A DNA stretch of 64,000 nt, from NCBI RefSeq assembly GCF_026004075.1, contig NZ_BPIK01000001.1, forward strand, positions 2,210,041 through 2,274,040. The letters run 5' to 3'. Below, in pieces: positions 15,450 through 25,552 of the stretch. A program made the position numbers and the translations under genes. The DNA is from Meiothermus sp. (GTDB lineage: Bacteria; Deinococcota; Deinococci; Deinococcales; Thermaceae). The number at the start of each line of letters is the position of its first letter. Positions within the stretch are counted from its first letter, which is position 1. The notes under the pieces are model-generated. The model saw only the letters and a list, made by a program, of their open reading frames with translations. It ran no database searches and was not told the origin of the DNA.

Positions 15450-16622
15450 ATGCCTAGAAAGCGCGGTAAGGGTTCAGGAACAACCTACTACCACAAAGGC
15501 TCTGGCCGCTGGTGCGCCGAACTGAACCTGGGCTTTGATGCTGAAGGTAAGCCCCTCCGGGTGCGCGGCTACCACAAGACCCGGAAAGAGGCTGAGGCAT
15601 GGCTAGCAGAACAGGCCACGCTCTATCACAAGGGGCTGCTTGCCAACCCCTCCAGCGTCACCCTGAAGGACTGGGCCATGCGCTGGCTCGAGCGCAAAGA
15701 GAAAGAGGTCAGGCCCAGGACGGTAGAGCTCTACAGGCAAGAGCTAGGCTATGCCCTCCCCAGCGTCAAGAATCCCCAGGCCCGCGACCCCCTGGGTAGC
15801 CTGCCCTTGCAGAAAGTCACCCCTTCCCACATCCGGTCAGTGCTGGATGACCTGGGCAAACGCTACAGCCTTCGCACCGTAAGGCAGGTCAGGCAAAGAC
15901 TCTGGCAGGTATGCCGGGATGCCCTGGACATGGAGCTCATTCACCGCAACCCGGCGGAGCCGGTGAAGATCAAGGCCCCCCGTGACCAGGCCAAGACCAA
16001 AGCTGGGAGGGCTCTCGAGCTCCATGAGGTGCAAGCTCTGCTCAGCGCCCTGGACGCTCACAGTGACCCCAGAACCGCCCTCTCGTTGCGCCTGATGCTG
16101 GCCTGTGGGTTGCGTTTGGGCGAGGCCCTGGGCTTGCAGTGGCAGGATGTAGACCTCGAGGCCGGGGTGCTCAGGGTGTCCAGGGCCTACAGCGCAAACC
16201 GCATCACCCTACCCAAGACCCACACAAGCGCTCGGACTGTACCAATCCCCAGGGCCACGCTGGAGCGGCTGAGGGCCTACCGGGACTGGTGGAGGGAGAG
16301 GCTGGGAGAGTACCCCCCGACTGGGATGTGGGTCTTCCCTGGGGATGACCCCAGCAAGCCCCTGGACTACCGGGCCCCTGCTCACCTGCTGACCAGGGTT
16401 ACGAAAAAACTAGGAATCCCCCACGTCAGAGTGCATGACCTCCGGCACAGCTACGGTTCCCACCTGCTGGCTAATGGCGCACCCCTCGAGCTGGTATCCG
16501 AGCGGATGGGCCACGCCAACCCGAACATCACCCTGGGGGTGTACCGGCATCTGCTCCAGCATGAGCGACAGGGCTTTGTGATTGACCCAGAAGACCTGCT
16601 CCAACCCAGGGCGCAAGCCTGA
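15450..16622 (+). CDS. tyrosine integrase of the tRNA-Lys element
   Basis: This 390-residue site-specific recombinase has an N-terminal arm-binding domain (about 10-60; GTTYYHKGSGRWCAEL), a core-binding SAM-like domain (about 70-180) and a catalytic domain. The catalytic residues are R222 (CGLRLGEAL), K256, H329 and R332 (HDLRHSYG), H355 (MGHANPNI) and the nucleophile Y365 (GVYRHL). The ATG at 15450 follows GGGAGGTAG; the open frame upstream overlaps the 70-residue gene in another phase. The gene points towards attR and the intact tRNA-Lys, the usual place for an integrase of a tRNA-targeting island. All catalytic residues are present, so it is probably active. Confidence 0.93.
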   Translation: MPRKRGKGSGTTYYHKGSGRWCAELNLGFDAEGKPLRVRGYHKTRKEAEAWLAEQATLYHKGLLANPSSVTLKDWAMRWLERKEKEVRPRTVELYRQELGYALPSVKNPQARDPLGSLPLQKVTPSHIRSVLDDLGKRYSLRTVRQVRQRLWQVCRDALDMELIHRNPAEPVKIKAPRDQAKTKAGRALELHEVQALLSALDAHSDPRTALSLRLMLACGLRLGEALGLQWQDVDLEAGVLRVSRAYSANRITLPKTHTSARTVPIPRATLERLRAYRDWWRERLGEYPPTGMWVFPGDDPSKPLDYRAPAHLLTRVTKKLGIPHVRVHDLRHSYGSHLLANGAPLELVSERMGHANPNITLGVYRHLLQHERQGFVIDPEDLLQPRAQA

Positions 16623-16624
16623 AC

Positions 16625-16647
16625 CCATAAACCGTAAAATCACCGTA
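16625..16647. repeat. right arm-type repeats
   Basis: AAACCGTA at 16629-16636 and a near copy CACCGTA at 16641-16647 lie just after the integrase stop. The 14 bases 16625-16638 are identical to 9989-10002 at the left end. Confidence 0.65.
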
Positions 16648-16652
16648 AAAGC

Positions 16653-16686
16653 GAAGAACCGGGGTTTGTGTGACCCCGGTTTTCTT
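16653..16686. terminator. bidirectional terminator between integrase and tRNA-Lys
   Basis: The stem AACCGGGG/CCCCGGTT (16657-16664, 16674-16681) is flanked by GAAG and CTTC. On the plus strand it ends in TTTTCTTC after the integrase; on the minus strand it can end the tRNA-Lys transcript. Confidence 0.82.
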
Positions 16687-16697
16687 CGTCCTGGACT

Positions 16698-16743
16698 TGG
16701 TGGACCGCACAGGACTTGAACCTGTGACCAACCGATTAAAAGT
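16698..16743. repeat. attR within tRNA-Lys
   Basis: This is the element-borne copy of the 46-bp repeat. It supplies the 3' part of tRNA-Lys from the CCA end to the anticodon loop, so the tRNA stays complete after integration. It differs from attL by one base in the T loop. Confidence 0.92.
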
Positions 16744-16773
16744 CGGTTGCTCTACCAACTGAGCTAGCGGTCC
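16698..16773 (-). tRNA. tRNA-Lys (anticodon UUU)
   Basis: The 76-base cloverleaf has acceptor GGACCGC paired with GCGGTCC, anticodon stem ACCGA/TCGGT with loop CTTTTAA, T loop GTTCAAGTC and an encoded CCA. The 3' part comes from the integrated element. The orphan chromosomal copy at 9841 has GTTCGAGTC instead. Confidence 0.97.
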
Positions 16774-16861
16774 GGTTTTTTGGCTTGCGGAGCAAGCAAC
16801 TCCCAGCAGCCTTAGAGATTATAGGCAAATGGCCCAAAGTTGTCTATAGCGTGGGCACACC

Positions 16862-16897
16862 AAAAAAGCCGAGGGCCGGAGGTATTCCGGCCCTCGG
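16862..16897 (-). terminator. terminator of the caa3 oxidase operon
   Basis: A perfect 11-bp stem CCGAGGGCCGG/CCGGCCCTCGG with a 7-base loop is followed on the minus strand by CTTTTTT. It lies 12 bases after the ctaDE stop. Confidence 0.93.
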
Positions 16898-16908
16898 TTC
16901 GTGGGAAA

Positions 16909-19374
<2,466 letters not shown>

Positions 19375-19386
19375 TCAGTCCTCCCG

Positions 19387-20454
19387 TTAGAACTTCTCCA
19401 GCTTGCTAAAGTCGAGGCCTTCTACTTTATGGCTCATCAGATAAGCCGCAATGGCCTTTACATCCTCGTCGGATAGGTTGGTGAAAGCCGGCATTTTGAC
19501 GCCAGGCTTCATGCCGGGGGAGTTTTTAATCCAGGGCTCGAGGTACTCCGGCACGTTGGGCCACATTCCAGCCCCCACCGTGGTGCGGTTGCCAAAGAAG
19601 GTCAGGTCGGGGTTGTTGGGCGCCCCCTGGGAAACCCCCTTAATGGCGTGGCAGGCCGCGCACTGCTGCTTGTAGAGTTCCTGTCCCCGTACCAAGGTCG
19701 GATCGGTGGGCGTAGCAGCCTGGAAGGCCCTGGCCCCTTCAATCCAGCGGTCGAACTCCTCCTGCGACACCACCTTGACCCTGAAGCGCATGTTGGCGTG
19801 GGAGGCCCCGCACAGCTCCACGCACTGGCCGTAGTAGGTGCCAATTTTCTCCGGGGTTACCTCGATGTGCGTGACCACGCCCGGAATGGCGTCCCGGGCT
19901 CCCACCATGCTGGTGATGCGGAAGGAATGAATCACGTCGTAGTTGGTGCCATCCCCCACGGTAATCTCGAAGCGCACCGGCTTGCCGACCGGCAGAATCA
20001 GCTCGTTGGAGTTGCGAACCCCGTAATCCTTGTAGTGGAAGTCCCACCAGAACTGCCAGCCCCGCACCTCCACCACCATGGCCCCCGGTGTCGGGCGATC
20101 CAGCTTGAACATGCTCTGGGCGGTAAGGCCAAAGATGATGAGCACGATCACCGTGGGGATTACCGTCCAGGCCACCTCGAGGCGATCGTTGCCGTGCGTC
20201 TGCTCGGGTTCACTGGTCTCTTTGCCGGTACGACGGAACTTGACAGTTACGTAAATCAGCGCCCCGGTTACCACCACAAACACCAGGGCCGCAAAACCCA
20301 TAACCCAGGCCAACAACCCCCGAACCTCGCGGTTAAACGCCGAGGCATCCCGATCCAGGATGTTCAGGGTGTGGCCCCCGGCCTGGCCTGGCTCGGCGGC
20401 CAGCGTCAAACCCAGCAGCAGCAGAACTATCAGACCTAGACTTCGTTGCAGCAT
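19387..20454 (-). CDS. ctaC: caa3 oxidase subunit II with fused cytochrome c domain
   Basis: The 355-residue subunit II has a signal peptide (about 1-20), two transmembrane helices (about 47-70 and 95-115) and a periplasmic cupredoxin domain. The CuA ligands are H176, C211, E213, C215, H219 and M222 in CVELCGASHANM. A C-terminal cytochrome c domain carries CAACH (265-269), with an axial Met in GVKMPAF. Electrons pass from the carrier cytochrome to heme c, CuA and then subunit I. GGGAGGATGTAGG precedes the ATG. Repeats of GGGTATT lie in the upstream region. It heads the ctaC-ctaDE transcript, separated from ctaB by a palindromic terminator. Confidence 0.96.
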   Translation of the reverse strand: MLQRSLGLIVLLLLGLTLAAEPGQAGGHTLNILDRDASAFNREVRGLLAWVMGFAALVFVVVTGALIYVTVKFRRTGKETSEPEQTHGNDRLEVAWTVIPTVIVLIIFGLTAQSMFKLDRPTPGAMVVEVRGWQFWWDFHYKDYGVRNSNELILPVGKPVRFEITVGDGTNYDVIHSFRITSMVGARDAIPGVVTHIEVTPEKIGTYYGQCVELCGASHANMRFRVKVVSQEEFDRWIEGARAFQAATPTDPTLVRGQELYKQQCAACHAIKGVSQGAPNNPDLTFFGNRTTVGAGMWPNVPEYLEPWIKNSPGMKPGVKMPAFTNLSDEDVKAIAAYLMSHKVEGLDFSKLEKF

Positions 20455-20532
20455 TCCTACATCCTCCCTCGATCTTGGGGTATTCTAACCTACGTTGTTT
20501 GGAATCATTTTAGGGTATTCGATTCTATTCAC

Positions 20533-20560
20533 AAAATACCCTATCCCGATAGGGTATTTT
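20533..20560. terminator. perfect palindromic terminator between ctaB and ctaC
   Basis: A perfect 12-bp stem AAAATACCCTAT/ATAGGGTATTTT with a CCCG loop starts 2 bases after the ctaB stop. It has A and T runs on both sides and can act in both directions. The GGGTATT core is also present at 20476 and 20513, between the stem and the ctaC start, so the palindrome may double as an operator. Confidence 0.75.
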
Positions 20561-20562
20561 AC

Positions 20563-21453
20563 CTACATCCACATAGCTCGATCTACGGCCATCGCAACAA
20601 ATAGTAATGCCAGGTATAACATCGAGTATTTATACAGCGAAAGCGTCCAGCTTCGCTCCAGGGTCTGGTATAAGCGCAGGCTACGCACCAAGAGCAAGCC
20701 ATTGAGCACCAGCGCTGCTATCAGATAAAACCAGCGCAATTCACCCATCAGCACCGGAATGAGGGTAATTAAGGCTGTCAGGATAGCATAAAGCCAGATC
20801 TGGTAGGCCGTTTCCCGCTCCCCGCGCACCACCGGCAGCATGGGAACACCCACCGCCGCATAGTCGTCCTTAATCATGAGCGAGAGGGCCCAAAAATGCA
20901 CGGGCGTCCAGAAAAAGATGATCAGGAACAGATACCAGGCGAAGAGGCTCACATCCCCCGTTACAGCGGCCCAGCCGACCAACGGCGGGAAAGCCCCGGC
21001 GGCCCCACCGATTACGATGTTGCTCCAGAAGCGGCGCTTCATGTAGAGGGTATAGATCAGCACATACCAGCCCAGCCCGGCCATTGCCAAGAGGGCGGTG
21101 GTTAGGTTGGCGCCCCACCACAGCAACAAAAAGGAAAGCAGCATCAAAGCCGTCGCAAAAATCGTGGCATCGCGGCTACTAATTCTATCGGTGACGGTGG
21201 GGCGCTGGGCCGTGCGCTTCATGCGGCTATCAATGTCACGGTCAATAACCATGTTGAAGGCATTGGCCGCACCGGCAGCCATGTAACCGCCCACAAACAC
21301 CACCACAAACAGACCCAGCCCCGGCCATCCGCCTGCGGCGATGAACATGGCCATCAGGGTGGTGAAGAGCAGCAGGCTGATCACTCGAGGTTTGGTTAGC
21401 CAGAAATAGTCGCGCCAGGTTGCGCGTTCGGGATGGGCAACAGGAACCACCAT
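20563..21453 (-). CDS. ctaB: protoheme IX farnesyltransferase (heme O synthase)
   Basis: This 296-residue UbiA-type prenyltransferase adds a farnesyl group to heme B to give heme O, the first step towards heme A. It sits in the inner membrane with about nine helices. The aspartate-rich metal and diphosphate motif [15 protein letters not shown] is present (about 67-81), followed by the second polar motif [17 protein letters not shown] and [13 protein letters not shown]. The gene follows ctaA after 6 bases, so the two heme A genes are co-transcribed, then a terminator separates them from the oxidase subunits. Confidence 0.95.
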   Translation of the reverse strand: MVVPVAHPERATWRDYFWLTKPRVISLLLFTTLMAMFIAAGGWPGLGLFVVVFVGGYMAAGAANAFNMVIDRDIDSRMKRTAQRPTVTDRISSRDATIFATALMLLSFLLLWWGANLTTALLAMAGLGWYVLIYTLYMKRRFWSNIVIGGAAGAFPPLVGWAAVTGDVSLFAWYLFLIIFFWTPVHFWALSLMIKDDYAAVGVPMLPVVRGERETAYQIWLYAILTALITLIPVLMGELRWFYLIAALVLNGLLLVRSLRLYQTLERSWTLSLYKYSMLYLALLFVAMAVDRAMWM

Positions 21454-21459
21454 AGCAGT

Positions 21460-22413
21460 TTACCTCGCCTGGGCAACTTCCGACGTGGGCGGCCTTGCAG
21501 GATAAGCCAGGCTCAAGGCCGTGACCGAGAGCAGCAACCAGGTAACCCAGACCAGGTCGGAGAGCAAGAGGTGGGGAAGCTGGGTATACAACGGCGCTGC
21601 TTGCAGCACGTTAAGATAACCCGCCCCTAGCTGCAAAATAAACAAAGCCCCGACCACACAGGCAAATGGCTTGGTATAGCGGCTGGGGCGGAGCAGCGCA
21701 ATCAGGTTGGCTACCAGCACCATGTACACACTCACCAAAACGGCAATAAAAGGGTGGTAGATGCGAAGCTGTACCAGGAAATGCTCACCGGGCGTGAGCG
21801 CTCTTCCCACCGCTTCGGCGGTGTTGCGAACCGGGAATAGGGCGTCGCCCAGCGAGGTCAGGGCACCCGAGGCAGCCACCGCCAGTATCCCCACGAAGCC
21901 CAAACCCAGGGCCCAGCCCACCAGCCCCTGGCCTCTCCAGACCGGGCGGTGTTCGGGGTGGCCCGACCACCAGGCGGTGAGCGTCAACGAACCAATCAGG
22001 AAAAGAGTATTGATGAGGTGAATGGGAGCCACAATAGCCCGCGCCACGCTGGCGTCCTCCCCTACCAGCCGAAACAGCACCAGTCCGGCCCCCACCAGGC
22101 TCTCGGTGATCATGAAGAGCATGGAGAGACCGGCCCCCAGCCGGGCCAGATGGCCCTTGGGAAAAGCCCGGCGCGACCAGACCAGAAGCCCAATGGTCAG
22201 AAGCAGCGAGAGGCCACTGGTAATCCGGTGGAAAAACTCGATAAAGGTCTCGAGGCCTCTAAACATGGGCAACACTTCACCATTACAGGTAGGCCAGTGA
22301 GCGCCACAGCCATCGCCGGAGCCGGTGGCCTGCACCACATCTCCCCATAAGATGACCACCAGGGTAAAAACCACCACCCCCCAAGCGTAAAAGGTAAACC
22401 GACGGTTTGGCAT
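21460..22413 (-). CDS. ctaA: heme A synthase (COX15/CtaA)
   Basis: This 317-residue membrane protein oxidises the C8 methyl of heme O to a formyl group, giving heme A for the caa3 oxidase. Eight helices are visible. The region GDGCGAHWPTCNGEVLP (about 33-49) carries the cysteine pair typical of many CtaA proteins, and IEFFHRITSGLS holds a heme-ligand His. I set the start at the ATG encoding MPNRRFTFYA at 22413, preceded by GGAGGGG; the frame is open 21 codons further, but those residues are not CtaA-like. ctaB follows at once. Confidence 0.93.
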   Translation of the reverse strand: MPNRRFTFYAWGVVVFTLVVILWGDVVQATGSGDGCGAHWPTCNGEVLPMFRGLETFIEFFHRITSGLSLLLTIGLLVWSRRAFPKGHLARLGAGLSMLFMITESLVGAGLVLFRLVGEDASVARAIVAPIHLINTLFLIGSLTLTAWWSGHPEHRPVWRGQGLVGWALGLGFVGILAVAASGALTSLGDALFPVRNTAEAVGRALTPGEHFLVQLRIYHPFIAVLVSVYMVLVANLIALLRPSRYTKPFACVVGALFILQLGAGYLNVLQAAPLYTQLPHLLLSDLVWVTWLLLSVTALSLAYPARPPTSEVAQAR

Positions 22414-22523
22414 AAGGAAAAGACCCCTCCTGGGGGCAGTGCCACTATTCTGCCAGAAGGCACCAGGATACACCATTAGGACAATTGTCCCGCCACACAG
22501 CCGCCTATCAGGCAGCTAGATCA

Positions 22524-23120
22524 CTAGTGGTTATGCATGGGCTTGGCGGTGGGCTCAAAGGGAAGTACCGTTCCCCCGCGCTCAAACAACCAGCGTTTCA
22601 TCGTCTGAATTTCACCTGCCTGGCTCTGACCCATGGCCTCGATAAGCCGGCGCGGGAGGCCTGGGGACTGCACCTCGGCCAGCCCTTGCTCAATCATGGG
22701 TAGCGCCCCCTGGTGGTGGCGGATCATGAGCTGCAAAAATCGGATCTCGGCCTCGCGGCCCTGCAGGGCCAGCAGCTCGGCGATTTCCTGCTCCGAGGCC
22801 ATGCCCATGGCCGCAGCGGCCTGGGGGCTGGGACGCTCAAAACCAATGGTCAGTTGCCGCCACCACGGCAACCAGCGCCGCATCTGGGCAATCTGGGCGG
22901 CCTGGGTCTGGGCTACATCCTGGGCAAAGTAGCGCAGGTTTTGGTCGGTGGCTCGAGGCTCCAGAATCCTAGCCAGTTCAACTGCCTGGGCGTGGTGGGG
23001 GATCATGGCCAGAGCAAAGCGGCCCTCGGGGGTGAGGGGCTGGGCCAGCAATAAGCCTACTATCAGCAGCAAACCAGCTCCCGATAGCCAACGCCACAGG
23101 GGGATACGGTGCCTCTGCAT
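22524..23120 (-). CDS. DUF305 (ferritin-like) exported protein
   Basis: The 198-residue protein has an N-terminal membrane anchor or signal (about 8-26) and two repeats of the DUF305 pattern, FALAMIPHHAQAVELARI and FLQLMIRHHQGALPMIE. The paired His residues and the Met-rich helices suggest metal binding, and some members bind copper. It ends PMHNH. It lies directly upstream of ctaA-ctaB and the oxidase genes on the same strand, so a part in copper supply to CuA or CuB is attractive, but this is inference. Confidence 0.85.
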   Translation of the reverse strand: MQRHRIPLWRWLSGAGLLLIVGLLLAQPLTPEGRFALAMIPHHAQAVELARILEPRATDQNLRYFAQDVAQTQAAQIAQMRRWLPWWRQLTIGFERPSPQAAAAMGMASEQEIAELLALQGREAEIRFLQLMIRHHQGALPMIEQGLAEVQSPGLPRRLIEAMGQSQAGEIQTMKRWLFERGGTVLPFEPTAKPMHNH

Positions 23121-23199
23121 GCATTCAGATTAACCAACATCCCGGCCTTGCAAAGGTAGCCAGCATACCGGCCTCGAGCTGTGCAGGGTGGGGCTTTAT

Positions 23200-23228
23200 T
23201 TGACACCTTGTTTAAAAGTTGTTATTTT
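23200..23228 (+). promoter_or_regulatory. promoter of the xyl operon
   Basis: TTGACA (23200-23205), a 17-base spacer and TATTTT (23223-23228). TTATTT (23222-23227) and AAATAA (23237-23242) form an inverted repeat around the expected transcription start. This is a possible XylR operator, but I cannot confirm it by eye. Confidence 0.75.
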
Positions 23229-23270
23229 TAGTCGAGAAATAAATAGTGGAGCCCTGTCGGAGCACACCAG

Positions 23271-24392
23271 ATGGCCAAGTCCCCCGAGCACACCCCTTTG
23301 GGCGGTACCCGCCAGCTACGGCGCTGGCACCGCGCGCGCATCCTGCAGGCCATCCGGGCCGAGGCCGGCATCTCCCGGCTCAGGCTGGCCCGTAAGCTGG
23401 GCCTCTCGCCCTCGGCGGTGACCGAGGTGGTGGCCGAGCTGTTGAGCGAGGGGCTCCTGACCGAGCGCCCCCTGCCCCCCACCGGCCAGGGCCGCCCTTC
23501 GGTGGCCCTCGAGGTCGAAGAGGAGCGCCATCTGGTGCTGGCCTGGGAAATTGACGTAGACCGGATGGCCGTGGCCCTTCTGAACCTGAAGGGTGAGGTG
23601 CGGGCCCGGGTGGTGCTGCCCCCAGCCCCCCCGCAACTGGATGAAGCCCTGGCCCTTTTGCAGCAACACACCGCCCCGCTGCTGCCGGGGGTGCGGGTGC
23701 TTTCGGCGGGCCTTGCGCTGCCAGGGCTGCTCGAGCCCGCCCAGGGCCACCTGACCCTGGCCCCCAACCTGGGCTGGGCCGACCTGCCCCTGCTCGAGCG
23801 TTTCCAGGAGGCCCTTGGGTCGCTGGGCCTGGCAGGGACTCCCGCGGTAGTGGAAAACGAGGCCAACGCCGCCGCCTACGGGCTCTATGCCCTGGGGGGG
23901 CTGGCCCTCGAGCACTGCGTCTACCTGAGCCTGGGGGTGGGCGTGGGGGGCGGGGTGGTGGTGGAGCGCAAGGTATACCACGGGGCCCGCTTTCACGCCG
24001 GCGAGGTGGGGCACATCCCCCTCGACCCGGAAGGCCCCCCCTGCCGCTGCGGCAAGCGGGGCTGCGCCGAGGCTTTCCTGAGCTACCGCCGCTGGCAGGA
24101 AGACCCCAGCCCAGCCCGCCTGAACGAGATGGCCGAGCGGCTGGCCCAGCTCTCGGCCATGGTGCTGGCCGCCCTCGACCCCGAACGCATCGTGCTGGGC
24201 GGGCCCCTGGTCGAGGCCACCGGCGAGGCTTTGCTGCGGGCAGCACAGGCCCGGCTCCCCCGCTACGCCCTGGCAGTGCACGACCCCGCCCAGATCACCA
24301 TCTCACCCCTGGGGCGCGAGGCCGCCCTGCTGGGGGTGGGCGCGCTGGCCGCCGACGTGTTTATGGAGCAGATGAGCTACGAGGAGGCATAA
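23271..24392 (+). CDS. xylR: ROK-family xylose repressor
   Basis: This 373-residue ROK protein has an N-terminal winged helix-turn-helix (about 20-70; [23 protein letters not shown]) and a sugar-kinase-like effector domain. The zinc-type motif [15 protein letters not shown] is near residue 260 and [11 protein letters not shown] near 195. It lies directly in front of xylA, whose start overlaps its stop (TAATG), so it is very likely the xylose-responsive repressor of its own operon. The ATP-binding region is degenerate compared with kinases, as in other ROK repressors. Without that context it could be any ROK regulator. Confidence 0.87.
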   Translation: MAKSPEHTPLGGTRQLRRWHRARILQAIRAEAGISRLRLARKLGLSPSAVTEVVAELLSEGLLTERPLPPTGQGRPSVALEVEEERHLVLAWEIDVDRMAVALLNLKGEVRARVVLPPAPPQLDEALALLQQHTAPLLPGVRVLSAGLALPGLLEPAQGHLTLAPNLGWADLPLLERFQEALGSLGLAGTPAVVENEANAAAYGLYALGGLALEHCVYLSLGVGVGGGVVVERKVYHGARFHAGEVGHIPLDPEGPPCRCGKRGCAEAFLSYRRWQEDPSPARLNEMAERLAQLSAMVLAALDPERIVLGGPLVEATGEALLRAAQARLPRYALAVHDPAQITISPLGREAALLGVGALAADVFMEQMSYEEA

Positions 24393-25552
24393 TGTACGAA
24401 CCCAGACCCGAACACAAGTTCACCTTTGGCCTTTGGACGGTAGGCAACATCGGGCGCGACCCCTTTGGCGAGGCCGTGCGGGAACGGCTCGAGCCCGACT
24501 ACGTGGTGTACAGGCTGGCCGAGCTGGGGGCCTACGGGGTCAACCTGCACGACGAGGATCTGATCCCCCGCGGCACGCCCCCGGCCGAGCGCGAGGCCAT
24601 CCTGCGCCGCTTCAAGAAGGCCCTGCAGGACACCGGCCTCAAGGTGCCCATGGTGACCGCCAACCTCTTCTCCGACCCGGCCTTCAAGGATGGGGCCCTG
24701 ACCAGCCCCGACCCCTGGGTGCGGGCCTACGCCCTGAAGAAGAGCCTCGAGACCCTCGACCTGGGCGCCGAACTGGGGGCCCAGATTTACGTGGTCTGGC
24801 CGGGGCGGGAGGGGGCCGAGGTAGATGCCACCGGCAAGGCCCCGCGGGTATGGGCCTGGTTCCGCGAGGCCCTCGACTTTATGGCCGAGTATGCCGAGGA
24901 GCAGGGCTACAACTACCGCTTTGCCCTGGAACCCAAACCCAACGAGCCTCGAGGCGACATCTACCTGCCCACCGTGGGCAGCATGCTGGCCCTGATCGGC
25001 ACCCTGAAGCACCCGCACCGCTTCGGCCTCAACCCCGAGTTCGCCCACGAGACCATGGCCGGGCTCAACTTCGTGCACGCGGTGGCCCAGGCCCTGGAGA
25101 TGGGCAAGCTCTTCCACATCGACCTGAACGACCAGCGCATGAGCCGCTTCGACCAGGATCTGCGCTTTGGCTCGGAGAATCTCAAGGCCGCGTTCTTCCT
25201 GGTGGATCTGCTCGAGGCCAGCGGTTACGACGGCCCCCGCCACTTCGACGCCCACGCCCTGCGCACCGAGGACGAGGCCGGGGTCTGGGCCTTTGCCAGG
25301 GGCTGCATGCGCACCTACCTGATTCTGAAGGAGAAAGCCCAGGCCTTCCGGGCCGACCCCGAGGTGAAGGCCCTGCTCGAGGCCTACTACCAGGCCGACC
25401 CCGAGCCCCAGGCCCTGCTGGGAGCCTACAGCCGGGAAAAAGCCCAGCGGCTCAAGCAGCTCGAGCTGCCCGAGGCCCGCCGCAGCCGCGGTTATGCCCT
25501 GGAACAGCTCGACCAGCTCGCCGTAGAGCACCTGCTGGGGGTACGGGGATGA
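24392..25552 (+). CDS. xylA: xylose isomerase
   Basis: This 386-residue TIM-barrel enzyme converts D-xylose to D-xylulose (and glucose to fructose) with two divalent metals. Catalytic H53 and D56 (NLHDED) and metal-site residues E180 and K182 ([12 protein letters not shown]) fall at the numbers known for the Thermus enzyme. [14 protein letters not shown] and LFHIDLNDQ carry the other metal ligands. The length and sequence are those of the shorter class I isomerases of Thermus and actinobacteria. The start overlaps the xylR stop and the end overlaps the xylB start by 4 bases, so the three genes form one coupled operon. No xylose transporter gene is adjacent. Confidence 0.98.
   Translation: MYEPRPEHKFTFGLWTVGNIGRDPFGEAVRERLEPDYVVYRLAELGAYGVNLHDEDLIPRGTPPAEREAILRRFKKALQDTGLKVPMVTANLFSDPAFKDGALTSPDPWVRAYALKKSLETLDLGAELGAQIYVVWPGREGAEVDATGKAPRVWAWFREALDFMAEYAEEQGYNYRFALEPKPNEPRGDIYLPTVGSMLALIGTLKHPHRFGLNPEFAHETMAGLNFVHAVAQALEMGKLFHIDLNDQRMSRFDQDLRFGSENLKAAFFLVDLLEASGYDGPRHFDAHALRTEDEAGVWAFARGCMRTYLILKEKAQAFRADPEVKALLEAYYQADPEPQALLGAYSREKAQRLKQLELPEARRSRGYALEQLDQLAVEHLLGVRG

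Larger units (their letters stand above)
9841..16743. mobile_element. integrative element in the 3' end of tRNA-Lys
   Basis: A 6.9-kb element is bounded by a 46-bp direct repeat (9841-9886 and 16698-16743, one mismatch). The right copy is the 3' part of an intact tRNA-Lys and the left copy is an orphan tRNA 3' end. The cargo runs left to right on the plus strand: a helix-turn-helix-like protein, a small DNA-binding-like protein, a 152-residue protein, a large primase-polymerase/helicase with an intragenic iteron cluster, two short overlapping genes, a 70-residue protein and a tyrosine integrase next to attR. I see no capsid, portal, relaxase or conjugation gene. An integrative plasmid or a phage-satellite-like island is the best reading (inference). 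Confidence 0.9.

Noticed and set aside
24433-25548. Upstream extension of the xylB frame through xylA (372 codons)
   Set aside because: The extension lies in another phase of xylA and reads as Arg-, Pro- and Gly-rich junk. The ATG at 25549 starts a normal xylulokinase.
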